A DNA stretch of 64,000 nt from Candidatus Nanopelagicales bacterium (GTDB taxonomy: Bacteria; Actinomycetota; Actinomycetes; S36-B12; CAIYMF01): positions 62,001-126,000 of the forward strand of contig JAFIHG010000042.1 in the NCBI GenBank assembly GCA_017848795.1. Reading direction: 5' to 3'. The notes beneath the pieces were generated by a model that worked only from the letters and a program-made list of their open reading frames with translations, was not told the origin of the DNA and did no database searches. Every line of letters begins with the position of its first letter. The stretch's first letter is position 1. Below are positions 29,296-37,330 of the stretch, in pieces. The position numbers were made by a program, and so were the translations under genes.

Positions 29296-30603
29296 TCACG
29301 GAACGTGACGTGGCGGCTCCGGCGGAGCAATCGGACCAGGGTCTAGCCGATCCGGCGTGAGCGGATCCGGAGCGGAGAGCCCGTCGGCGCGGCGGGCCGC
29401 GAGGTAGACGCGCCGCACCGCGAGCGTCTGGCGTACGTGGTGCCCGATGTGCTCGACGAAGTGCTCCCGGTAGACCTTGTCGCCGGAGGCGACAACGATC
29501 GCGTAGAAGGCGGAGAACCCGGCGAGGAAGGTCGCGACCCGCAGCAGCTGGCGGCTCACGCCGTGGTCCCCGGTCGCCCCGAACAGCGGCTCGACGATCC
29601 CCAGCGGGCCGAGCCACGCCTGCTGCACCGGGAAGCCCACTGCGACCGCGCCGAACAGCACGAAGAACGCCCACACCACGAGCCCGATCAGCCCGACCTG
29701 CACGAGCTGGGCGACGACGAGCACGAGCGCCACGTTGTACCGCTGGCGCCGGGTCAGCGCCACCCGGTGCTCGAGCCCCACCAGTCCCGGGGCGAGCGCC
29801 GCCATCGGGGTGCCGCGGCTGGCCTCCAGCACGTACGCCCGGTCAGCGCCGAGGTCGAGCCGGTCGCCCTCCTCCCCCACCCGGCTCAGCAGCACGACGA
29901 TGCCGAGGCCGCCGAACACCGCGAGCGCGCTCCAGAGCAGCCGGCCGTCCATCGTGCCTGCGACCTGCCAGAGCTCGGTGGACAGGAACAGGAACGTCAC
30001 GACGAGCAGCAGCAGCGGCAGCACACGGGTCGTCAGGCGCACCAGGTCGCCGAGCTGGCGCAGCGTCCAGCGGACCGCCCACCAGAACAGCGCGACGAGC
30101 GCGTAGCGGGTCACCGCGTACACCACGGCGACGAGCAGCGCGGCGGTCACCGCGACGGCCAGCGCCGTCGTGATGTCGTCGTCGGTGACGAGCTCGAGCG
30201 CGGTCGGGACGAGGATCACCGCGCCCGGCACCCACCAGCTCACCCGTTGCGGGCGCGCGAACGGCCTTCGCCGCCGGGAGAGGTTGACGAGGACGTAGCC
30301 GATCACGAATGCGGCCAGGACCGCCAGCTCGCGCAGCAGCCCGCCCCAGTCGAGCACCAGGTGCAGCTCGACGACCTCCGCGTCCACGACCGAGACCTGG
30401 TTGGTGGCCGGGACGGGCAGCAGCAGCACGAACACGACAAGCAGCGCCGGCAGTGCGCGGGTCCAGACGTCGGTGCCCGAGCGGTAGTCCTCCACGAGCA
30501 TCGGCATGCCCCGGGCGATCAGCCACCGCTCGGTGGCCGTCAGCGGATCGGGCGGCGGCGCGGACCGGGTACGGGCGCGGGGCGGATCAGCGGAGGTGGT
30601 CAC
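29296..30603 (-). CDS. Uncharacterised polytopic membrane protein
   Basis: A 435-residue protein with about eight or nine hydrophobic segments between residues 48 and 385, and soluble Pro-rich tails at both ends. Visible blocks are TERWLIARGMPMLVEDY before the first helix, FLFLSTELWQVAGTMDGRLLW in the middle, and DKVYREHFVEHIGHHVRQTL at the end. I do not recognise the family. The GTG start (30601-30603) lies inside the 3' end of ribF, a 17-nt overlap, so it is almost certainly translated from the ribF transcript. The C-terminus ends in a run of Pro-containing residues. Confidence 0.75.
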   Translation of the reverse strand: MTTSADPPRARTRSAPPPDPLTATERWLIARGMPMLVEDYRSGTDVWTRALPALLVVFVLLLPVPATNQVSVVDAEVVELHLVLDWGGLLRELAVLAAFVIGYVLVNLSRRRRPFARPQRVSWWVPGAVILVPTALELVTDDDITTALAVAVTAALLVAVVYAVTRYALVALFWWAVRWTLRQLGDLVRLTTRVLPLLLLVVTFLFLSTELWQVAGTMDGRLLWSALAVFGGLGIVVLLSRVGEEGDRLDLGADRAYVLEASRGTPMAALAPGLVGLEHRVALTRRQRYNVALVLVVAQLVQVGLIGLVVWAFFVLFGAVAVGFPVQQAWLGPLGIVEPLFGATGDHGVSRQLLRVATFLAGFSAFYAIVVASGDKVYREHFVEHIGHHVRQTLAVRRVYLAARRADGLSAPDPLTPDRLDPGPIAPPEPPRHVP

Positions 30604-31528
30604 GGATCTCGGCGACGTCCTCGTGCATCTGCGCGACGAGCGCCTCGACGGTCGTGAACTTCAGGGTCGGTCGCACCCGCGCCACCACGTCGACCGCGAG
30701 GTGCTCGCCGTACAGGTCGAGATCGTCGCGGTCCAGCACGTACGCCTCGACACGGCGCTCCACGCCGTCGAACTGCGGGTTGGTGCCGATCGAGAGCGCG
30801 GCCGGCATCCGCTGCTCGAGCGGGGTGTACGGGTGGCGTACGACCCAGGCCGCGTAGATCCCGTCCGCGGGGATCGCGGGGTGCGGGGTGGTGGCGATGT
30901 TCGCCGTCGGGAACCCCAGCTCACGGCCGCGCTTGTTGCCGTGCACCACGACACCCTCGACCCGGTGCGGGCGTCCGAGCGAGACGGCGGCCTGCTCGAC
31001 GTCGCCGGCGGCGATCAGCGCGCGGGTGTACGTCGAGGACCACACCCCGCCCGTACCGGCCACCAGCGGGACCGGGTCGACCTCGAACCCGAGGGTGGCG
31101 CCGAGCTCGGCGAGCGTCTGGGTGTCGCCGGCCGCCCGGTTGCCGAACCGGAAGTTCTCCCCCACCACGACCTGGACCGCGTGCAGCCGGTCCGCGAGCA
31201 CATCGTGGGCGAACTGCTCGGGCGTCTTGGCCGCCAGCTCGCGGGTGAACGGCAGCACGCAGACCGCCTCGATGCCGAGGCTCCCGAGCAGCTCCACGCG
31301 GTGGTCGAGGGTGCACAGCATCGGGGGGTGGGTGCCGGGGCGTACGACCTCCGTCGGGTGCGGGTCGAACGTGATGACGACGGCCGGTACGCCCAGCCGC
31401 TGCGCGTGCTCGACCGCGCGCCCGATCGTGATCCGGTGCCCGCGGTGCACGCCGTCGAACACGCCGATCGTGACGACCGACCGCGGCCAGCCGGTGGGGA
31501 CGTCCTCCAGCTCCTGCCAGCGTTGCAC
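30587..31528 (-). CDS. ribF: Bifunctional riboflavin kinase / FMN adenylyltransferase
   Basis: A 313-residue enzyme converting riboflavin to FMN and FAD. The N-terminal FAD synthetase domain has VVTIGVFDGVHRGH (nucleotidyltransferase GxxDGxHxGH) and VGENFRFGNRAAGD. The C-terminal kinase domain has GRELGFPTANI and YGEHLAVDVVARVRPTLKF. Length is typical. The GTG start lies six nucleotides after CAGGCT, a leaderless layout. The start faces a divergent ArsB-like gene across about 200 nt that hold palindrome B1. Confidence 0.96.
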   Translation of the reverse strand: MQRWQELEDVPTGWPRSVVTIGVFDGVHRGHRITIGRAVEHAQRLGVPAVVITFDPHPTEVVRPGTHPPMLCTLDHRVELLGSLGIEAVCVLPFTRELAAKTPEQFAHDVLADRLHAVQVVVGENFRFGNRAAGDTQTLAELGATLGFEVDPVPLVAGTGGVWSSTYTRALIAAGDVEQAAVSLGRPHRVEGVVVHGNKRGRELGFPTANIATTPHPAIPADGIYAAWVVRHPYTPLEQRMPAALSIGTNPQFDGVERRVEAYVLDRDDLDLYGEHLAVDVVARVRPTLKFTTVEALVAQMHEDVAEIRDHLR

Positions 31529-31534
31529 GGGCCA

Positions 31535-31540
31535 AGCCTG
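31535..31540 (-). promoter_or_regulatory. Leaderless-type -10 element of ribF
   Basis: CAGGCT on the minus strand, six nucleotides (TGGCCC) before the ribF GTG. Confidence 0.5.
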
Positions 31541-31626
31541 CCATGGCGCGCCTCTGCGGGCCGCGCTGGCCGTACGCACCGGGGCGGCGGGCCCTCGCCG
31601 CCGCCACCATCGTGACCATCCCGTGT

Positions 31627-31675
31627 GGTGAATGTGGCAGGAGTCCGCTCTTAGCGGACTCCTGCCACATTCACC
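31627..31675. repeat. 49-nt palindromic element, family B copy 1
   Basis: A perfect 23-bp inverted repeat with a 3-nt centre (CTT at 31650-31652); arms 31627-31649 and 31653-31675. The arm contains TGAATGTGGCAGGAGTCCG. It lies between two divergent genes (ribF and the ArsB-like permease), so it is not a simple shared terminator. Copy 2 is at 38860-38908. Confidence 0.9.
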
Positions 31676-31729
31676 CCACGCAAGCAGTGGTGGCGGGCGG
31701 TGCCGGTGGGCGGATGGGATCGTCGGGGG

Positions 31730-32869
31730 ATGTGGCTGGTGGCGGTGCTCGCCGGCCTGCTCGTGGTGCTGACCGGTGCGCTGCCGCCCGACGCCGCGCT
31801 CGCCGTCCTCGCGCAGCTGGCCCCGGTGCTGGTCTTCCTCGTCGCGATGACGCTGCTCGCCGAACTGGCCGACCTCGCCGGCGTCTTCGATGCTGCGGCG
31901 TACCGCATCGCCCGGCTCGGCGGTGGTCGCGTCCGCCGGCTGTGGCTGCTGGTCCTCGCGCTCGCCACGGTGACGACCGTGCTGATGTCGCTCGACACCA
32001 CCGCGGTCCTGCTCACCCCCGTCGTACTCACCTTGTGCGAGCGGTGTGGCCTGCCCTCGCTGCCGTTCGCGATGGTGGTCGTGTGGTGCGCCAACACGGC
32101 GAGCCTGCTGCTGCCCGTGTCGAACCTCACGAACCTGCTCTCGTTGCAGCACACCGGTGCCACCACCGCACAGTTCGCCGCGGTCATGTGGGCGCCCGCG
32201 GTCGTCGCCGTCCTCGTGACGGCGCTGGTGCTCGGGCTGCGCTACCGCACGCGCCTCGGCGGCGCCTACCAGCACCCGGGTGCCGCGCTGCCCGGCGACC
32301 GGCTGCTCTTCCGGGTCGCGGCCGCGGCCTGTCTGCTCGTCGGTCCCCTCGGCTTCGTGGGCGTACCGGCGCCCTGGGCCGCGAGCATCGGCGCAGCCGT
32401 GGTGGCGCTCGGGTTCGCCGTACGCGGTCGCGGTCGCCGGCTGCCCTGGACGCGTGTGCCGTGGCGCCTGGTACTACTCGTCGCGGGGTTGTTCCTCGCC
32501 GTCGCGGCGGCGCAGCGCCACGGCGCGCTCGACCTGCTCACCTCGCTCGTCGGGACCGGCCACTCCACGCTTGACCTGCTGCGGCTGGCCGGGTCCAGCG
32601 CGTTGGGAGCGAACCTGGTGAACAACCTTCCCGCGTACGCCGCGCTCGCTCCGGCGGCGGCGAGCGGCCTGCGCCCGTACGCCCTGCTCGTCGGGGTCAA
32701 CCTCGGGCCGGTGGTGCTGCTGTGGGGGTCGCTCGCGACGCTGCTCTGGCACGAGCGGTGCCGGCGGCGCGGCGTACGGGTGAGCGCGCGGGAGTACGCG
32801 CTCGTCGGCGCGCTCGGCATCATCCCTCTCGTCGCCGGGTCCACCCTCGCCCTGCTCCTCACCCCCTGA
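31730..32869 (+). CDS. ArsB/NhaD-type (ion transporter superfamily) permease
   Basis: A 379-residue membrane protein with about ten hydrophobic segments. It resembles the ArsB/SLC13 anion-permease group: ALAVLAQLAPVLVFLVAMTL and LMSLDTTAVLLTPVVLTL near the N-terminus, VWCANTASLLLPVSNLTNLL in the middle and SSALGANLVNNLPAYAAL in the second half. The paired SLLLPVSNLTN and GANLVNNLP motifs are the two inverted-repeat halves of this fold. No arsenic-resistance partner genes are visible, so the substrate is unknown. The ATG at 31730 follows a G-rich stretch; GTG-type extensions upstream are possible. Confidence 0.82.
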   Translation: MWLVAVLAGLLVVLTGALPPDAALAVLAQLAPVLVFLVAMTLLAELADLAGVFDAAAYRIARLGGGRVRRLWLLVLALATVTTVLMSLDTTAVLLTPVVLTLCERCGLPSLPFAMVVVWCANTASLLLPVSNLTNLLSLQHTGATTAQFAAVMWAPAVVAVLVTALVLGLRYRTRLGGAYQHPGAALPGDRLLFRVAAAACLLVGPLGFVGVPAPWAASIGAAVVALGFAVRGRGRRLPWTRVPWRLVLLVAGLFLAVAAAQRHGALDLLTSLVGTGHSTLDLLRLAGSSALGANLVNNLPAYAALAPAAASGLRPYALLVGVNLGPVVLLWGSLATLLWHERCRRRGVRVSAREYALVGALGIIPLVAGSTLALLLTP

Positions 32870-32872
32870 CCC

Positions 32873-32931
32873 GTGTCCCTGCTCGAATCGTCGTTATCCG
32901 CGCGAGTTAACGACGTTTCAAGCAGGGACGC
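32873..32931. repeat. 59-nt palindromic element, family A copy 2 (imperfect)
   Basis: Same length and position-by-position match to copies 1 and 3, but the arms no longer pair perfectly. The left arm has CTCGAATCG like copy 3, the right arm CGTTTCAAG, closer to copy 1. It fills the 48-nt spacer between the convergent ArsB-like and MFS genes and runs into the MFS gene: the MFS stop codon (TGA, 32918-32920) is made by the right arm. Confidence 0.85.
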
Positions 32932-34426
32932 GGGGCTGGTCGACGGTCTCGAAACGTCGGGGTACGAGCAGCAGGACCACGACCGAGACGACGCCGGCCG
33001 CCAGCAGCCCGGCGAACACGGCGTGGGTCGAGGCCTGCAGCGCATCGCGCAGGTAGGTCGCCACCTGCGGTGATGCGTGCCCGCCGAGCAGGGTGTCGCT
33101 GACCCCGTCCACCCGGCCCGGTACGTGAGCGGCGATCGACGGCGGCGCCGACTGCAGCCAGCTCAGCAGCACGGTGTTGGTGACGGCGCCGAAGATCGCC
33201 GCTCCCAGGCTCTGGCCGAGGAACCGCGAGAACATCACCGCGCCGGTCATGACCCCGCGCCCGGACCACCCGGTCGTCGACTGCAGACCCACGAGCAGCG
33301 CCGTGGCGACCAGGCCGAGGCCCGCGCCCATCACCGCGCTGGACAGCACGATGTGCCAGACGGGTGTCGCGGGGTCCGCGATCGTGAACAGCCACGCGGC
33401 CAGGGTCGTCAGGACCGCTCCCAGCAACGCGGTGTCGCGGAAGCCGATCCGCATGTAGAGCCGTGGCGAGAACCACGACGCGAGCGGCCAGCCCAGGCTC
33501 ATCGCCGACAGGACGAAGCCGGCTGCCACCGGCCCGAGGCCGAGCACCGCCTGGGCCCAGGTCGGCAGGAAGGTGGACAGCCCGATGAGCATCAGGCCGG
33601 AGAGCAAGGTGGCGGCGAGCGACCCGGCGTTGACCCGCCGTCGCCACAGCCACGGCGGGAGGATCGGCTCCGGCGCGCGGCGCTCCACCCGGACCGTGAC
33701 GACGACGGCGACCAGCGCGGCGGCGAAGACCGCGATGCTCTGCGGTGAGAACCAGTCCCAGGCCTGACCGCCCTGCAGCAGCCCGAAGATCACGAACCCG
33801 GCCGCGGCGAGCACCCCGGTGGCGCCCGCGTAGTCGATCCGGTGGCTACGACGTTCGACCCGCTCGTGCAGGTCCCGTACGAGGAAGGTGAGCGCGAGCG
33901 CGCCGACCGGCAGGTTCACCAAGAAGATCCAGCGCCAGGAGGCGTACTCGGCGAAGACGCCGCCGAGCGCCGGCCCGAGGACCGCGGACACGCCCCAGAC
34001 GCTCGAGAGCAAGCCCTGGATCTTGCCGCGTTCCTCGACCCGGTACAGGTCACCGGCCACTGTGTTGACCGTCGCGCCGATCGATCCGGCCCCTAGTCCC
34101 TGCAGGCCTCGGAACACGATGAGCGACAGCATGTTCCAGGCGGCCGCGGACAGGGCGCTGCCCACGAGGAACACGATGACGCCGATCACCAGGACCGGCT
34201 TGCGGCCGTACAGGTCGGCGAGCTTCCCGTACACCGGGATCGTGACGGTCTGCGCGAGCAGGTAGATCGAGAAGACCCAGCCGATCAGCGAGAACCCGCC
34301 GAGGTCGTCGACGACCTGCGGGATGGCGGTGGCGACGATCGTCGTGTCCATGGCGACCAGGGCCATGGACAGCAGCAGCGCGGTGACGACCCGGCCGCGC
34401 CCGGCGGGCCGGTCATCCTGATGCAT
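32918..34426 (-). CDS. DHA2-family (EmrB/QacA-type) multidrug MFS transporter
   Basis: A 502-residue protein with about 14 hydrophobic segments, the DHA2 layout. Motif A is GKLADLYGRKPVL; motif C-like GVSAVLGPALGGVFAEY and the first-helix motif MDTTIVATAIPQVV with the conserved D are present, as is WRWIFLVNLPVG. Such proteins export drugs or toxic compounds with protons. The start is an ATG (34424-34426). The last codons, RVPA and stop, come from palindrome A2, so the gene end has been shaped by the repeat. No dedicated regulator is adjacent. Confidence 0.9.
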   Translation of the reverse strand: MHQDDRPAGRGRVVTALLLSMALVAMDTTIVATAIPQVVDDLGGFSLIGWVFSIYLLAQTVTIPVYGKLADLYGRKPVLVIGVIVFLVGSALSAAAWNMLSLIVFRGLQGLGAGSIGATVNTVAGDLYRVEERGKIQGLLSSVWGVSAVLGPALGGVFAEYASWRWIFLVNLPVGALALTFLVRDLHERVERRSHRIDYAGATGVLAAAGFVIFGLLQGGQAWDWFSPQSIAVFAAALVAVVVTVRVERRAPEPILPPWLWRRRVNAGSLAATLLSGLMLIGLSTFLPTWAQAVLGLGPVAAGFVLSAMSLGWPLASWFSPRLYMRIGFRDTALLGAVLTTLAAWLFTIADPATPVWHIVLSSAVMGAGLGLVATALLVGLQSTTGWSGRGVMTGAVMFSRFLGQSLGAAIFGAVTNTVLLSWLQSAPPSIAAHVPGRVDGVSDTLLGGHASPQVATYLRDALQASTHAVFAGLLAAGVVSVVVLLLVPRRFETVDQPRVPA

Positions 34427-34777
34427 CGTGGTCCGGGTCCTGTCGCCGCTAGGCGGGAGCCCGCCATCCGCTCCCCGCCAGGTTAGCCGGAGACGCGGCG
34501 CACCCCCACGCCGAGGTCACGAGCACCACATCCACTGCGCGCCCAGCCACCGTCCGGCGCATCGCGACCCGACCACGGACGGGGACGTGGGCACGGGAAT
34601 CGGCGCAGCAGTTGGTGAACTCTTGACCTCGCGGCCGATCGGACGGGGTACCGCCGCACACGCACTGCGCAGTACGCTGCGGCTCGATCTCGGGGGGCCG
34701 GCAACGAGCACGTACGGCGTCCCTCCTGCACCGGACATCTCGATGCCGCCAGGTGTTCGTGGCGAACGGAGATCGTG
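34427..34777. other. 351-nt divergent spacer, promoter region only
   Basis: This spacer lies between the minus-strand MFS gene and the plus-strand RCC1 protein gene. I see no coding sequence with a credible start or composition. Toward the plus strand there is TTGACC near 34624, a weak -35 candidate, and TACGCT near 34674 that could be a -10 for the RCC1 gene, giving a leader of about 100 nt. Neither is well spaced with a partner. No repeat of the palindrome families is present. Confidence 0.4.
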
Positions 34778-36331
34778 ATGACGGGCTTTGCACCGATACG
34801 TGGACTGGCCGCGGTCTGTGGCGCGGTCGCGCTCGCTCTGACCGGCACCGGGGCACCCGCCGCGCTGGCTGCCCGGGCAGTGGACGGATCGAGGGCCGGG
34901 GCGGTCACGGCCCGCGTCGCGTACGGAGGTCGGGGCACCACGGTCGCGCTTGGAGCGCGACGGGATGGCCGGCCACCCTTGCACGTGACGCTCCGGCTGA
35001 GCCGAGCGCAGATCCCCGTCAGGAGCAAGGTCACGGTGAAGGGCAAGGTACGCCCGAGGGTGCGCGGCGACCGGGTCGTGCTGCAGGCCAGGCAGGACGG
35101 CGGGAAGTGGCACCCGGTCACGACGGGCCGCACCAACAGGGCGGCGAAGTACCGGTTGCACTGGCGGGCCGGCAGTCCCGGGGAGTACCTGCTGCGGGTG
35201 CGGGCCCGCGCGGCACGCACGCACCGCGCGGGAGTCAGCAACACCCGCCGTCTGACGGTCGTAGGTTCGACCACGGGCGTCGTTGCGACGGGTGCGGGGC
35301 ACAGCTGCGCGATCGTCAACGGTGGGGCGGTGAAGTGCTGGGGCTCCAACACGTACGGCCAGCTCGGCAACGGCACCACCACCAGCAGCCTCACTCCGGT
35401 GACGGTCACCGGCATCACCACGGCCACCGCGATCACCGCCGGGGGCGAACGCAGCTGCGCCCTGCTGAGAGATCACACGGTCCGCTGCTGGGGCCGGAAC
35501 TCCCGCGGTGAGCTCGGCAACGGCACCACGAGCGACAGCGACGTTCCCGTACCCGTCAGTGGCATCACCACCGCCACGGCCGTCTCCACCGGACTGGGTC
35601 CCCACACGTGCGCATTGTTGGCGGATCGCACGATCCGCTGCTGGGGCTACAACAACTTCGGCCAGCTCGGCAATGCGACAACGACCGACAGCAGCAACCC
35701 GGTCAGCGTCACCGGCATCCACACCGCCACCGCCATCAGCGCCGGCGGTGACCACAGCTGCGCCGTACTCTCCTCGGGGCGCGTGCGGTGCTGGGGCTAC
35801 AACGTGTACGGCCAGCTCGGCGGCAAGGGCGCCCCCGGCGACAGCACTGTTCCCGTCGTCGTCACCGGCATCCACACCGCCACCGCAGTCGCCGCCGGTG
35901 GGTTCCACAGCTGCGCCGCGCTTGCGGAGCGCACCGTGCGCTGCTGGGGATCCAACCGCTTCGGCCAACTCGGTGACACCAGCACCACCGACAGCACGAC
36001 ACCGGTGGCCGTCGACGGCATCACCACCGCCTCCGGCGCCCCGGCCGCCGGAGGCAACCACGCCTGCACGGTGCTGACCGGCCTCCGCGTTCGCTGCTGG
36101 GGCTTCAATGGTTTCGGCCAGCTCGGCAATGCGACAACCACGGACAGCAGCACACCGGTCACGGTGACGGGTCTCGCGCCGGTGACGGCGGTGTCCAGCG
36201 GCGTAGGCCACTCCTGCGCGGTATCGGTCTCGGGCCGCGTCAGCTGCTGGGGACACAACATTTCCGGGCAGCTCGGCAACGGCACGACCACCGACAGCGA
36301 CGTCCCCGTCGCGGTCGTGGGCCTCGACTGA
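34778..36331 (+). CDS. Secreted RCC1-repeat (seven-bladed propeller) protein
   Basis: A 517-residue exported protein of unknown function. The signal peptide is MTGFAPIRGLAAVCGAVALA with likely cleavage after AALAARA-type residues near 30. An Ig-like beta domain follows (about 65-145, VTVKGKVRPRVRGDRVVLQ). Then come seven consecutive RCC1 repeats of about 50 residues from about 35280 to the stop, each with SCA...CWGxNxxGQLGN; seven repeats make a closed propeller. Each repeat has a Cys pair about 13 residues apart, which could form a disulfide per blade outside the cell. The ATG has GGAG six nucleotides upstream. The repeat DNA is also internally repetitive. Confidence 0.85.
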   Translation: MTGFAPIRGLAAVCGAVALALTGTGAPAALAARAVDGSRAGAVTARVAYGGRGTTVALGARRDGRPPLHVTLRLSRAQIPVRSKVTVKGKVRPRVRGDRVVLQARQDGGKWHPVTTGRTNRAAKYRLHWRAGSPGEYLLRVRARAARTHRAGVSNTRRLTVVGSTTGVVATGAGHSCAIVNGGAVKCWGSNTYGQLGNGTTTSSLTPVTVTGITTATAITAGGERSCALLRDHTVRCWGRNSRGELGNGTTSDSDVPVPVSGITTATAVSTGLGPHTCALLADRTIRCWGYNNFGQLGNATTTDSSNPVSVTGIHTATAISAGGDHSCAVLSSGRVRCWGYNVYGQLGGKGAPGDSTVPVVVTGIHTATAVAAGGFHSCAALAERTVRCWGSNRFGQLGDTSTTDSTTPVAVDGITTASGAPAAGGNHACTVLTGLRVRCWGFNGFGQLGNATTTDSSTPVTVTGLAPVTAVSSGVGHSCAVSVSGRVSCWGHNISGQLGNGTTTDSDVPVAVVGLD

Positions 36332-36411
36332 GCACCACCGTCGTCCGCTGTCCAGGCAGGTGAGGCGCGGGCAGCTCGCGCGGCGGAGCGGACCGGCCTC
36401 CGACGGGCGAG

Positions 36412-37329
36412 CTACGCGAGGACCGCCAGCGGGTGCAGCTTCCCGTCGCGTACCTCGGCGAGCGAGAGCAGCTCGTCGCCGGATGCGAGCCCGACCGGCC
36501 CGCGTGCCGGGAGCGGCCCCGACACGGCGGAGATCCCGACGGCGGCGCCGTGGCGGACCCGGATCGCGTGGTCCGCGTCCACGGTGAGGACGCCGAACTG
36601 CGCGCGTACGGCGGCGAGCAGCGGCACTCCGGCGGCGGGCCAGGTGTCCTGCAGCTGCTCGAGCGTGAGCGCGTCGGCGAGGCTGAACGCGCCGGCGCGG
36701 GTACGGCGCAGCGTGGTCAGGTGGCCGCCTACCCCGAGCGCCTCCCCCAGATCTCGGGCGAGGGCGCGCACGTACGTGCCGGCCGAGCAGACGACCGTGA
36801 CCTCGACGTCGACGACGCCCGGCGCCCGCCCGCGCGCGATGTCGCGTACCGCGAACTGCGACACCGTCACCGGCCGCGCCGGCAGGTCGGGCTGCTCGCC
36901 GGCCCGCACCCGCCTGTACGAGCGCACCCCGTGGATCTTGACCGCGCTCACGGCGCTCGGCACCTGCTGCAGCCTGCCGGTGAGCGCCCGCACGCCGCGG
37001 TGCACCTGTTCGTCGGCGACGGCGGAGGCGTCGACGGTCGCGACGGTCTCGCCCTCGGCGTCGTCCGTGACGGTGCTCGCCCCGAGACGGATCGTCGCCT
37101 CGTACTCCTTGTCGTCCTTGGTCAGATGGCCGAGCAGCCGGGTCGCCCGCTCGACACCGAGCACGAGCACCCCGGTCGCCATCGGGTCGAGCGTCCCGGC
37201 GTGGCCGACCTTGCGCGACCCGACGATCCGGCGCACCCGCGCGACGACGTCGTGCGACGTCATCCCGGCCGCCTTGTCGATCACCAGGACGGTGTCCGGG
37301 GCGGTACGCGCACGCGGACCGCGGGCCAC
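36412..37329 (-). CDS. truB: tRNA pseudouridine-55 synthase TruB
   Basis: A 305-residue enzyme that makes the universal pseudouridine at tRNA position 55. The catalytic Asp is D48 in KVGHAGTLDPMATGVL; KDDKEYEATIRLG, QQVPSAVSAVKIHGVRSY and CSAGTYVRALARDLG are family blocks. A C-terminal actinobacterial extension (GVLTVDADHAIRVRHGA) is present. The GTG start at 37327-37329 is one nucleotide after the nrnA stop, with GGAG further upstream, so it depends on nrnA translation. The order rbfA-nrnA-truB is conserved. Confidence 0.95.
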   Translation of the reverse strand: MARGPRARTAPDTVLVIDKAAGMTSHDVVARVRRIVGSRKVGHAGTLDPMATGVLVLGVERATRLLGHLTKDDKEYEATIRLGASTVTDDAEGETVATVDASAVADEQVHRGVRALTGRLQQVPSAVSAVKIHGVRSYRRVRAGEQPDLPARPVTVSQFAVRDIARGRAPGVVDVEVTVVCSAGTYVRALARDLGEALGVGGHLTTLRRTRAGAFSLADALTLEQLQDTWPAAGVPLLAAVRAQFGVLTVDADHAIRVRHGAAVGISAVSGPLPARGPVGLASGDELLSLAEVRDGKLHPLAVLA

Positions 37330-37330
37330 G

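Noticed and set aside
34427-34777. Regulator gene for the DHA2 transporter in the divergent spacer
   Set aside because: No reading frame with helix-turn-helix sequence or reasonable start is present.
35280-36331. Recent tandem duplication or recombination hotspot in the RCC1 gene
   Set aside because: The DNA repeats follow the protein repeat and have diverged; this is normal for propeller genes.
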